Shown here: one piece after another, positions 1-8,566 of the stretch
How positions within the stretch are numbered: position 1 is the first letter of the stretch
How the letters are laid out: the number at the start of each line of letters is the position of its first letter
Notes under the pieces: generated by a model
The model's input: the letters and a program-made list of their open reading frames with translations, nothing else
Told to the model about the DNA's origin: nothing
Database searches by the model: none
From: Alcanivorax limicola
Lineage (GTDB): Bacteria; Pseudomonadota; Gammaproteobacteria; Pseudomonadales; Alcanivoracaceae
Length of the DNA: 64,000 nt
Assembly (NCBI RefSeq): GCF_019931215.1
Contig: NZ_JAIOUB010000004.1
Span: forward strand, 310,001-374,000
Reading direction: 5' to 3'
Position numbers and translations under genes: made by a program

Positions 1-1815
1 CTGGTAGCCCTGAATCTGGCCGCCAGCGCCGCCAACTGGGTCAGTGAAATCGCCACGGCCGCACCGCCCGCCGGTGGCGAAGGGCTGAGCATGCCGCTGA
101 GCGAACCCACCCTGGACGCCGACCGCGTGGCGGTGGGCCAGAAGGCCGGCATCGGCAGCAACACCTATTCCTTCGGCACCGACGCCACCGAGGGCAGTGC
201 CCTGAACTTCGCCAACCCGCACTGGTATCTGGATGGCGTGGACCGCTTTTATCAGGTGCAGCTGACCCTGCCGGGCAGCATGGATATTTCCGGCGCCACC
301 ATCATGGGCACGCCGATGGTGCTGATGGGTTTCAACGACGACATCGCCTGGGCGCACACCGTGTCCACCGCTCGGCGTTTCACACTTTACGGCCTGATGC
401 TGAACGAAAACGATGCGACACAGTATGTGTTCGATGGTGCCCCCCGTGACATGGAAGCGGTTGAGATCAGTATCCAGGTGAAGCAGGAAGACGACAGCCT
501 CGCCACCGAAACCCGCACGCTGTATCGCTCCCACTATGGCCCGATGATCAATCTGGCTGGCCTGGGCCTGCCCACCTGGGGCGCCAACAACATGGCATTC
601 ACCCTGCGCGACGTGAACCTGGAAAACACCCGCACCTTCCGCAACTTCTTCGAGTGGGGCCAGGCCGCCTCCCTGGAGGAATTCCTGGATATCGCCCGCA
701 CCCATGTCGCCATTCCCTGGGTCAACACGGCGGCCGTATCACGCCATGATGACCGGGCCCTGTACTCCGACATCACCGCCGTGCCGAACGTACCGGATGC
801 CCATCGCGATGCCTGCCTGGTGCCGACCCTCGGCCCGGCCGTGCTGCAAATGGTCCCCGGCCTGCCGCTGCTGCAAGGCTGGACCTCGGCGTGTGACTGG
901 CTGACCGATGAGGACTCCGCCCAGCCCGGCGCCTTTGGCCCGGACAACCTGCCCTACCTGTTGCGCAACGATTATGTGGCCAACATGAATGACAGCTACT
1001 GGCTCAGCAATCCGGACGAACCGCTGACCGGCTATGCCGGCATCATCGGCCGGGAGGACTACCAGCAGAGCCTGCGCACCCGTATGGGCCACATCCTTGC
1101 GCGCGAACGACTGGACGGCAGCGATGGGCTCGGCGGCGACAAGGCCACCAGCGACACCCTTCGCGAGATCGTCCTCAACAGCCGCAACCTGAGCGCCGAA
1201 CTGCTCAAGGATGACGTGCTGAATGTGGTCTGTGGCAATGGCGACCCGAGCGATGACGAACAAGCGGCTTGTGCGGCGCTGAGCGCCTGGGACAACACCG
1301 GCAGCGCCGATGCCCGCGGTGCCCACGTCTGGACCGCTGTATGGCAACGCATCCGCAGCATCGAAGGGCTGTTTGCCACACCGTTTGATGCGGGCAATGC
1401 CGTAGACACCCCGGCCGACCTGAACACCGCAGACAGTGATGTCATCGACGCCCTGAACAGCGCCTTTGCCCAGGCCGTGGTCGATGTGGCAGACAGTGGC
1501 GCCGACTTCGATGCGCAACTGGGCGATCTGCGCCCGTACCCGAAGGCCGGGCACACCATCCCGCATTACGGCGGCGAAGGCAGCGAAGGCTACTTCACCG
1601 TGTTGCGCAACACCTACATGCACGTGGTGGATTTCCCCGAGGATGAATCGGTGCGTGCCTACACACTGATGGCACCGTCCCAGTCCACGGATCCGGCCAA
1701 CCCGCATTACGCGGATTACACCCAGGCGTATGCGGACGGCAACTGGCACCGGGTGCCCTACACCCGCGCCCAGATCGAGGCCGAACGCATCAGCCTCAAG
1801 CGCCTGCGCGAGTAA
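1..1815 (+). CDS. Penicillin acylase family (acyl-homoserine-lactone acylase-like) hydrolase, 5' truncated
   Basis: This is an N-terminal nucleophile amidohydrolase that would cleave amide bonds such as those of penicillins or acyl-homoserine lactones. The reading frame is open from base 1, so the signal peptide and most of the alpha chain lie outside the window. The beta chain should begin at the serine of the GIGSNTYS motif (codon 157-159), which is the autocatalytic cleavage site and catalytic nucleophile in this family. An NPHW motif follows about 21 residues later, at the expected site of the catalytic histidine, and the VANMNDSYW stretch carries the expected oxyanion asparagine. The gene ends 82 bases before rhdA. 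The family is secure. The substrate cannot be told from the sequence; quorum quenching is only one option. Confidence 0.88.
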   Translation: MVALNLAASAANWVSEIATAAPPAGGEGLSMPLSEPTLDADRVAVGQKAGIGSNTYSFGTDATEGSALNFANPHWYLDGVDRFYQVQLTLPGSMDISGATIMGTPMVLMGFNDDIAWAHTVSTARRFTLYGLMLNENDATQYVFDGAPRDMEAVEISIQVKQEDDSLATETRTLYRSHYGPMINLAGLGLPTWGANNMAFTLRDVNLENTRTFRNFFEWGQAASLEEFLDIARTHVAIPWVNTAAVSRHDDRALYSDITAVPNVPDAHRDACLVPTLGPAVLQMVPGLPLLQGWTSACDWLTDEDSAQPGAFGPDNLPYLLRNDYVANMNDSYWLSNPDEPLTGYAGIIGREDYQQSLRTRMGHILARERLDGSDGLGGDKATSDTLREIVLNSRNLSAELLKDDVLNVVCGNGDPSDDEQAACAALSAWDNTGSADARGAHVWTAVWQRIRSIEGLFATPFDAGNAVDTPADLNTADSDVIDALNSAFAQAVVDVADSGADFDAQLGDLRPYPKAGHTIPHYGGEGSEGYFTVLRNTYMHVVDFPEDESVRAYTLMAPSQSTDPANPHYADYTQAYADGNWHRVPYTRAQIEAERISLKRLRE

Positions 1816-1897
1816 TCGCATGCGCTGACACACCCTGCAATCCGGGCGGGCTTCCGGTAGAATCGAAGCCCGCCCGTGATTGTCAGGACACCCCATC

Positions 1898-2734
1898 ATG
1901 ACCCTTCAGCCCAGCGACATGCCGCTGCTGCTTGAGCCGGAACACCTCAACGCACACCTTGGCGATGCCGGATTGCTGATCGTGGATCTCAGCAAAGCGC
2001 CGATCTATCAGCAAGCCCACATTCCCGGTGCCATTCATCTGGATTTCCGCCGGCTGCAACACGGCGCGCCGCCCGTTAACGGTCTGATTCCGCCGCCGGA
2101 TGAACTCGAAGCCCTGTTCCGCGAACTCGGTCTGACACCCGACACCCATGTGGTGGCCTGTGACGATGAAGGCGGTGGTTGGGCAGGTCGCCTGCTATGG
2201 CTGCTGGAGATTGCGGGCCATCACCGTTACAGCTATCTCAATGGCGGCATCCACGCCTGGCTGGCAGCCGGCTTGCCCACAGACAGCCAGCCGGTCTTGC
2301 CGCGCCCGTCCGAGTACCACCTGGGCGAGATCAACCTGCAACCCGTCGTCGACATCGACTATGTCTTCAAGCGCCATGGTGACGCCGACGTAGTGTTATG
2401 GGATGCCCGCTCTCTGGAGGAGTACGAAGGCACCCTCGCCTATGCGCCGAAAAGCGGTCATATTCCCGGCGCGGTGCATTTCGAATGGACGGATGCCATG
2501 GACAAGTCCCGCAACCTGCGACTGCGCGATCCGGAAACACTGCGCAGTGAACTGGCCGCCCTCGGCATCACCGGTGACAAGGAAGTGATTGCCTACTGCC
2601 AGACGCACCACCGCTCCAGCCTGGCCTGGCTGGTGGGTCGCGTTCTCGGTTTCGATAACATCCGGGGTTACCCCGGTTCCTGGTCCGAGTGGGGCAACCA
2701 CCCGGATACGCCTGCGGAAAAGGAAATACGCTAG
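1898..2734 (+). CDS. rhdA: Rhodanese, thiosulfate:cyanide sulfurtransferase RhdA
   Basis: A two-domain rhodanese of 278 residues that moves sulfane sulfur from thiosulfate to an acceptor through a cysteine persulfide. The catalytic Cys is residue 234 in the loop CQTHHRS, the distinctive active-site loop of Azotobacter and Pseudomonas RhdA; it is neither CRKGVT nor the mercaptopyruvate-type CGSGVTA. The N-terminal rhodanese domain is the non-catalytic one, with CDDEGGG at the equivalent site. ATG 1898 was chosen because an AGGA lies about 9 bases upstream; a TTG at 1880 in the same frame has no such support. The stop codon overlaps the GTG start of psd by one base, so the two are probably co-translated. 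Confidence 0.9.
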   Translation: MTLQPSDMPLLLEPEHLNAHLGDAGLLIVDLSKAPIYQQAHIPGAIHLDFRRLQHGAPPVNGLIPPPDELEALFRELGLTPDTHVVACDDEGGGWAGRLLWLLEIAGHHRYSYLNGGIHAWLAAGLPTDSQPVLPRPSEYHLGEINLQPVVDIDYVFKRHGDADVVLWDARSLEEYEGTLAYAPKSGHIPGAVHFEWTDAMDKSRNLRLRDPETLRSELAALGITGDKEVIAYCQTHHRSSLAWLVGRVLGFDNIRGYPGSWSEWGNHPDTPAEKEIR

Positions 2735-3597
2735 TGAAGGCTTCTCTCCCCGAACGGCTGTTCGTGCTGATGCAGTACGTTTTGCCACAGCATTTTCTGT
2801 CCCGTTGTGTCGGCATGCTGGCGCGCAGTGAAGTGCCGTGGATCAAGACCGTCTTCATCAATCTGTTCCGCAAACGTTTCGGTATCACGCTGGACGAAGC
2901 GGAAATCGAAGACGCCGATCTGTTCCCGAGCTTCAATGCCTTCTTCACCCGCGCCCTGAAGCCGGACGCTCGCCCACTCTGTGAGGACGCAGACGCAATC
3001 CTCTGTCCGGCAGACGGCGGCATCAGCCACATTGGCCAACTGCGTGGCAGCGATGTGCTGCAAGCAAAAGGCCAGCATTACTCCGCCTTCGAGCTGCTGG
3101 GCGGTGATGCGGAGCTGGCCAGCCATTTCGTCAACGGGCATTTCGCCACGGTTTATCTGTCACCACGGGATTATCACCGGGTGCACATGCCGGTCACCGG
3201 CACGCTGCGCGAAATGATTTATGTGCCCGGCAAGCTGTTTTCCGTGAACCAGGCGACAACCCGTCAGGTTCCCGGGCTGTTTGCGCGGAACGAGCGGGCC
3301 GTGTGCATCTTCGACACGGCGCAAGGCCCGGTGGCGGTAGTGCTGGTGGGCGCCATGATCGTTGCCGGTATCGAGACGGTATTCGGCGGCCAGGTCACTC
3401 CGCAGCCGAAACAGATCACCCGTACCCGCTACGACCGCACCACGCCGATTACGCTGAACCGGGGCGATGAGCTGGGCCGGTTCCTGCTCGGTTCCACCGT
3501 CATCGTGTTGTTCCCGGAGGGCGCGTGCCAGTGGCAACCCGGGCTCGGTATCGACAGCCCGGTGCGCATGGGGGAGAAGCTCGGCAGCCTGCGCTGA
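2734..3597 (+). CDS. psd: Phosphatidylserine decarboxylase proenzyme
   Basis: Makes phosphatidylethanolamine from phosphatidylserine at the inner membrane. The 287-residue proenzyme cleaves itself to create a pyruvoyl prosthetic group. The cleavage motif LGST is present with Gly253-Ser254, the same numbering as in E. coli Psd. The N-terminus (LPERLFVLMQYVLPQH) matches the family start, which supports the GTG at 2734, preceded by an AGGAAA ribosome-binding site. That GTG overlaps the rhdA stop codon. The rhdA-psd pairing is typical of pseudomonads. Confidence 0.94.
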   Translation: MKASLPERLFVLMQYVLPQHFLSRCVGMLARSEVPWIKTVFINLFRKRFGITLDEAEIEDADLFPSFNAFFTRALKPDARPLCEDADAILCPADGGISHIGQLRGSDVLQAKGQHYSAFELLGGDAELASHFVNGHFATVYLSPRDYHRVHMPVTGTLREMIYVPGKLFSVNQATTRQVPGLFARNERAVCIFDTAQGPVAVVLVGAMIVAGIETVFGGQVTPQPKQITRTRYDRTTPITLNRGDELGRFLLGSTVIVLFPEGACQWQPGLGIDSPVRMGEKLGSLR

Positions 3598-3611
3598 AGC
3601 CACCGAAAAGC

Positions 3612-3639
3612 CTGGCGACTGTGTTACATCAGTCGCCAG
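3612..3639. terminator. Hairpin between converging psd and ytjB-like genes
   Basis: A perfect 10-bp inverted repeat (CTGGCGACTG/CAGTCGCCAG) with an 8-base loop lies between the psd stop and the end of the opposing gene, overlapping the latter's last codons. A run of four T follows only on the minus-strand side. It probably acts as a terminator for one or both genes; it is not a strong intrinsic terminator. Confidence 0.45.
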
Positions 3640-4942
3640 AAACAGGCGCTGGTTCCGCAGGAAACGCAGCAAGAATACGGGCCGCCTGGTCATTGATCAG
3701 CTTCTGGTAACGTTGCGCCAGCTGTTCCAGAGGCTGTAAACGAATGCTGGCGTCGGCGCTGTTGATCACCAGGGCCTGCTCAGGCCGGTAGAGTGAGCGT
3801 GTATCCAGCTCCAGCGCCGTCAGATCAGACTCTCTCACATGCACCCGCCCCGGCAACCCCGCGTCGCAACAGGCCCGGTTGAGCGCCGGCTCCGGAGTGG
3901 TCGACACCAGCAACTTGAATTCCAGTGCCAGCTCCCCCGCCGCCTTGCGTTGTTCACTGCAGCGCCGCGCCGCGCGCAAGAACAGCATGCCCGCGCAGAC
4001 GCTGTGGAAAGCAGTTTCCCCGCTCGACACCTTGCCTGCATGGCCCTCTTCTGACCGGGCACCGGGCCGGGCATCTGAGTCGACATCCGCATTGGCAAAT
4101 GCAATCTCGCCGCCCTGAATGAGCGGCGAGACAAGGCGCGCGCCATACAGGTCGCTCACCGTCGCCAGCAACGTGTCGTAGGGCGCCAACATCGCGTCGA
4201 GGCGCTCGCGGGTATAGCGCGATGAAAGATGCGCCTGATTCACCAGCGACAGACACAGCACCGCAGCCGGGGGCGCGTTCGCGCTTTCGATGGCGTGCCC
4301 CATGGCATTTTGCGAGGCGGATTGCGGGACAGATTGCGAGACAGATTGTGAGAAAGACGCGTCTTGCCGGGCAGGCTGTTCCGGCAAGGATTGAATACCC
4401 TCTGCTTCAACATCCCCTGTCCGCAACAGGGGCTCTCCCCGCCAGCGCCGCATCAGCAGTTCGCCGATAATCCGCAGCGCCAGCAACACCAGCACCAACA
4501 GCACAAACCCGGCCTCCGCCTGCTGGCGCACCGTTGCGATCGGCGCCGCCCACAGCCGAACGGTGCCAACGACATCCTGCCCGCCCGCCATCACGTCACT
4601 CGTCACCGATGGACTGCTCATGCTCGGCCCGCTGCTGGCCAGCACCCGGCCGCCCGCATCTTCCAGTTGCACGCGCGCCACCGGCGCCAGTGCGCCTGTG
4701 TGCCGTGCAATCACGTTAAGGCTGACCAGATTCCCGGCGACGATATAATCCCCGGCGCTGTGCGCCACCTGATCCGCCAGCGCTGTCAGGTGCGTCTCGG
4801 TGTTGTGGACAAGCCGTGCCTCCAGCTGATGCAGGAAATAGATCCCCACCATCAGGCATACGACCAGCAACAGCGCCAGCTCCCGCAGCAAGGGCCTTTC
4901 GCCGTCCAGTCGCGCCCGCCAGCGTCGCCAGTCTGAAGTCAT
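3629..4942 (-). CDS. AhpA/YtjB (Smp)-like inner-membrane protein
   Basis: 437 residues. An N-terminal transmembrane helix (about residues 19-37, LRELALLLVVCLMVGIYFL) is followed by a periplasmic domain of about 100 residues, a second membrane helix (LLVLVLLALRIIGELLM) and a long polar cytoplasmic part. The first 150 residues resemble the AhpA/YtjB (Smp) family, whose gene sits next to serB in enterobacteria; here it also diverges from serB, with about 110 bases between them. The ATG at 4942 has an AGGA seven bases upstream. The stretch around residues 195-215 is a low-complexity Ser/Gln repeat. The molecular role of the family is unclear. Confidence 0.72.
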   Translation of the reverse strand: MTSDWRRWRARLDGERPLLRELALLLVVCLMVGIYFLHQLEARLVHNTETHLTALADQVAHSAGDYIVAGNLVSLNVIARHTGALAPVARVQLEDAGGRVLASSGPSMSSPSVTSDVMAGGQDVVGTVRLWAAPIATVRQQAEAGFVLLVLVLLALRIIGELLMRRWRGEPLLRTGDVEAEGIQSLPEQPARQDASFSQSVSQSVPQSASQNAMGHAIESANAPPAAVLCLSLVNQAHLSSRYTRERLDAMLAPYDTLLATVSDLYGARLVSPLIQGGEIAFANADVDSDARPGARSEEGHAGKVSSGETAFHSVCAGMLFLRAARRCSEQRKAAGELALEFKLLVSTTPEPALNRACCDAGLPGRVHVRESDLTALELDTRSLYRPEQALVINSADASIRLQPLEQLAQRYQKLINDQAARILAAFPAEPAPVSGD

Positions 4943-5055
4943 CGCACAATCCTGCTTGTATCCGGTGCGCGCAGTATAGCAGCATCCATCGGCTCGCCAT
5001 CCCCGGACAAATCACTCACAATAGCCACGCTGACCCATCTCGAAGGAAAAGCCTT

Positions 5056-6300
5056 TTGCGCGATATTATTCTGATCCAGGTGTCCGGGGGCGACAGGCCA
5101 GGCTTGACGGCTGCCTTTACCCGCATCCTCGCCCAGTACAACCTGAATATTCTCGACATCGGCCAGGCGGTGATCCACGACACGCTGTCGCTGGGTCTTC
5201 TGGTGGAAGTGCCCCCAACGGCAGAGTCCTCACCGATGCTCAAGGATCTGCTGTTCGAGGCGCACAAACTGAAAGTGTCGGTGCGCTTCCTGCCCATCGA
5301 CCATGATCGCTATGAAGACTGGGTCGCCGGGCAAGGCAAGGACCGTTACATCATCACCATGCTGGCGCGCAAGATTACCGCCGGCCAGTTGGGCGATGTC
5401 ACGGCAGTGGTCGCAGAGAATGCGCTGAATATCGACAGCATCAACCGGCTCTCCGGACGCGTGCATCTGGAAGGCGAAGAGGCAAATGATGATGCCCGCG
5501 CCTGCATCGAGATCTCCGTGCGCGGCAAGCCGAATAATCCTGAAGCCATGCGGGCGGCATTTCTGGAGATTGCCAATCAGCGCAATATGGATATCGCCTT
5601 CCAGAAGGACAGCGCCTTCCGTCGCAATCGGCGGCTGGTGGTGTTCGATATGGATTCCACGCTGATCGAATCCGAGGTGATCGACGAGCTGGCTCAGGAA
5701 GCCGGTGTTGGCGAGCAGGTGGCCGCCATCACTGAACGTGCCATGCGGGGTGAGCTGGATTTTGATCAGAGCTTCCGCGAGCGTGTGGCGCTGCTGAAAG
5801 GCCTGGATGCCCGCGCATTGCAACAGGTGCAGCAACGCATTCGCCTCACAGAGGGCGCGGAGCGACTGATCGGGACACTCAAGGCACTGGGCTATCGCAC
5901 CGCGATCCTCAGCGGCGGCTTTACCTGGTTCGGTGAATACCTGCAGCAGAAGCTGGGCATCGACCATGTGCATGCCAACCAGCTGGAAATCGAGAACGGC
6001 CATGTCACCGGGCGCGTTGTCGGCTCCATCGTCAACGGTCAACGCAAGGCCGAATTACTGCAGGATATCGCGCGCCGGGAAGGCATCAGCCTGGAACAGG
6101 TGATTGCCGTAGGCGACGGCGCCAACGATCTGCCCATGTTGGGGATTGCGGGGCTGGGGATTGCGTTCCGCGCCAAACCCATGGTGAAGGAAACCGCCGA
6201 ACAGGCGATCTCCACGCTCGGGCTGGATGGCATTCTGTATCTGATTGGCGTGCGCGATCGGGATCAGGCGGAGTTGCTGGCGGCAGGCTACCGGGAGTAA
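5056..6300 (+). CDS. serB: Phosphoserine phosphatase SerB, long form with two ACT domains
   Basis: Last step of serine biosynthesis, hydrolysing O-phospho-L-serine. The 414-residue protein has two N-terminal ACT-like regulatory domains (about residues 1-75 and 95-170) and a HAD phosphatase domain. The catalytic motif DMDST spans residues 198-202 (nucleophile Asp198), and GDGANDLPML is the third HAD motif. I place the start at TTG 5056, eight bases after an AAGGA, because the protein then begins MRDIILIQVSGGDRPGLT as in pseudomonad SerB. The open frame extends further upstream but is unlikely to be translated. Transcription is divergent from the ytjB-like gene. Confidence 0.9.
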   Translation: MRDIILIQVSGGDRPGLTAAFTRILAQYNLNILDIGQAVIHDTLSLGLLVEVPPTAESSPMLKDLLFEAHKLKVSVRFLPIDHDRYEDWVAGQGKDRYIITMLARKITAGQLGDVTAVVAENALNIDSINRLSGRVHLEGEEANDDARACIEISVRGKPNNPEAMRAAFLEIANQRNMDIAFQKDSAFRRNRRLVVFDMDSTLIESEVIDELAQEAGVGEQVAAITERAMRGELDFDQSFRERVALLKGLDARALQQVQQRIRLTEGAERLIGTLKALGYRTAILSGGFTWFGEYLQQKLGIDHVHANQLEIENGHVTGRVVGSIVNGQRKAELLQDIARREGISLEQVIAVGDGANDLPMLGIAGLGIAFRAKPMVKETAEQAISTLGLDGILYLIGVRDRDQAELLAAGYRE

Positions 6301-6340
6301 TCCGGCGCCATCAGCAGCAGCGCCTGACCAGTCTTTCTGA

Positions 6341-8416
6341 CTACTCTTCCTGACTGATCTGCAGGCTCGGCCCTGGCGCCTGCAGATAGTATCCCTGCAG
6401 ATAGTGGATGCCATTCATGGTCCACAGCACCTGCATCTGCTGGGCCGATTCCACAAACCCGACAATCACCAGTTTGCCCTGCCCCGCCGCCGTATTGATC
6501 AGGTCGGCAAACTTCTGTTTGCTCTCCGGCTTGCTCAGTTCCTGGGTAAAGCTGCCATCGAACTTCACCATTGCCGCCGGGATATGCTCAAACAGCTTGA
6601 ACGGATTGATGCCCCCGGCGAAACGGCTGATGGACATCCGGCAACCCAGCACCGAAATCTGTTCCACGAACGTTTGCGCCTGTTTGAGAAAGCTGTTGGC
6701 GTCGGCCTCGGTGAGCTGGAAGAACAGCCGACTGCCGTCGAATTTCGCCGCCTTGATCGCTTTGCCGATCCAGGGCGCCAGATCCGCTTCCTGCAATGAG
6801 TGACCACTGAGATTGATCATCAGCTTCACCTGGGTGTTCAGCTCTGCCGCCGCACGCATCGCGTGCAACGTGACCCAGCGATCGATCTTGCCGGCCAGAC
6901 CGTGCTCGGCCGCTACCGGCATGAAGGCATCCGGTGCCAGGTCGTCGCCATTCTTCTGAGGCAGGTGCACAAACACCTCGAACACGTGATCCCCTTCATC
7001 AGACATGTTCATCAATGGCTGATACAGCAACCGGAAGCTGCCCTGCTCCAGCGCCTGACGAATGGACAGTGCGATGGCTTCCGAGGACCCGGCGGCCACA
7101 TCGTCCATCGGGTCATGCACATGCACGGTATTGCCTTTCTGGTCGTTCTTCTTCTGCGCCTTGTTACAACAGTCCAGCGCCTTGGTAATCACTGCCTGGC
7201 CGTTACGGCTGTCCTCCTGCACGAAGGCCACACCGACACTGGCGGTCATGTGCAGCGTACGGCCTTGTACCGGCGGCATCAGCGTCTCAATGGCCGCTCG
7301 CAGCTGCTCCGCGTTTCCTGCGGCATCATCGCGCTCGCCCACCGGCAGGAGCAACGCAAAATCCTCATCGCCGACCCGGGCCATGGGCACCGTTTCGCCC
7401 AGAGTCTCCCGGAGTGCATCCGCCACGTGTCGCAGCGCTTCATCAGCGCCCTCTATGCCCACCGCACTCTGGTGCTGCTCGAAATGATCCACGCGCAGGT
7501 ACAACACGGCACTCATCTGGCCATTCTTGACCGCTGATCCGAGGGCCGCATCCAGTTGTTCCATGAACCAGCCACGATTATTCAGGCCGGTAACCTGATC
7601 CGTGCGGCTCATTTCATCCAGCTTTTCCTGCAGCACGGATTCATCCACCGCCGCACTGCGAATCACGATCTGGGTACAGGCTTCACCGTCGTAGGTCGAG
7701 GGAGAAAAGACAAAGGTGGCGTCGAACTCCTCTGCGCCGGTGGTCACACCGCGACATTCGAGCTGGTTGGTCTGGCTCTCGTCCTGGGCGCGGCTACGCA
7801 GCAGCTTCTTGAGCTTTTCGTGATCGGCGGCCGACACCATGTCCATGATCGGCACGCCGGCCAGGTCGTCAGAGCTGGCATAACCGAACATATCAAGGTA
7901 GGTATCATTGGCGTGAATGTGCATGCCATCCACGACGTAAGCGATGGCATCGCGGCTCTGATCCATCAACACGGCGAGACGTTTTTCGGCATCACGCAAT
8001 GCGAGGTCAATCTGCTGGCGCTCCTTGCGCAGTTGCAGATGCTGCAGCTGCTGGTCCACCAGCAACATGATCAACTCGCGATTGCCCACCGGCGCAATGG
8101 CGCGAGCGCCCGCTTTCATGCCTTCCAGCAGGGTCTGCTCGTCAAAGACATCCACCAGGCCGATGGTCGGCACGGCCTTGCCCAGCCGTTGCATGTGCGC
8201 CATCGCCTGTTCCAGCGTGCAGCCGCCGAAACTGGGCCGACACAGCAGCAATTCCCAGCTGCCGGACTTGAGTGCCCGCAGCAGATCGTCTTCGCCCAGT
8301 ACCAGCTCCGCCCGCGTCGCTCTGCCCGCGTTGCGCATGGCATTCATCAGCTGTTCGGCATCGTCCTGGGAGTCATGGGCTATCAACAGCCGGATAGTGT
8401 CCAGAGTGTATGTCAT
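6341..8416 (-). CDS. fimX: FimX-like c-di-GMP receptor with degenerate REC, PAS, GGDEF and EAL domains
   Basis: 691 residues from the ATG at 8416, the length I recall for P. aeruginosa FimX, and the N-terminus (TIRLLIAHDSQDDAEQL, NAGRATRAE) fits that protein. In order: a degenerate receiver domain without the usual phospho-acceptor pattern (about 1-125), a PAS domain (about 145-265), a GGDEF domain in which the signature reads VGDEDF, and an EAL domain in which EAL is replaced by EVF. The protein is therefore probably a c-di-GMP sensor rather than an active cyclase or phosphodiesterase; FimX controls type IV pilus assembly at the cell pole. It converges on serB. A GTG or ATG further upstream (8455) would add 13 residues. 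Confidence 0.85.
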   Translation of the reverse strand: MTYTLDTIRLLIAHDSQDDAEQLMNAMRNAGRATRAELVLGEDDLLRALKSGSWELLLCRPSFGGCTLEQAMAHMQRLGKAVPTIGLVDVFDEQTLLEGMKAGARAIAPVGNRELIMLLVDQQLQHLQLRKERQQIDLALRDAEKRLAVLMDQSRDAIAYVVDGMHIHANDTYLDMFGYASSDDLAGVPIMDMVSAADHEKLKKLLRSRAQDESQTNQLECRGVTTGAEEFDATFVFSPSTYDGEACTQIVIRSAAVDESVLQEKLDEMSRTDQVTGLNNRGWFMEQLDAALGSAVKNGQMSAVLYLRVDHFEQHQSAVGIEGADEALRHVADALRETLGETVPMARVGDEDFALLLPVGERDDAAGNAEQLRAAIETLMPPVQGRTLHMTASVGVAFVQEDSRNGQAVITKALDCCNKAQKKNDQKGNTVHVHDPMDDVAAGSSEAIALSIRQALEQGSFRLLYQPLMNMSDEGDHVFEVFVHLPQKNGDDLAPDAFMPVAAEHGLAGKIDRWVTLHAMRAAAELNTQVKLMINLSGHSLQEADLAPWIGKAIKAAKFDGSRLFFQLTEADANSFLKQAQTFVEQISVLGCRMSISRFAGGINPFKLFEHIPAAMVKFDGSFTQELSKPESKQKFADLINTAAGQGKLVIVGFVESAQQMQVLWTMNGIHYLQGYYLQAPGPSLQISQEE

Positions 8417-8566
8417 GCGGGATCTCAAAGCGGTTTGCCACACCGGGGGTGTCATCGGCAGCGGTCATTTTGCCCGCAACCGGAGTGGAATCAAGCCGGG
8501 CGCTTGTACTACTTTATACTCACACCGTAATTGTGACGCGCATCACACCGAGTTGCCAGTAAATGC

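Noticed and set aside
739-1899. Long minus-strand ORF opposite the penicillin-acylase gene
   Set aside because: It is a shadow frame of a clearly recognisable enzyme; its translation shows no domain and mirrors the codon bias of the real gene.
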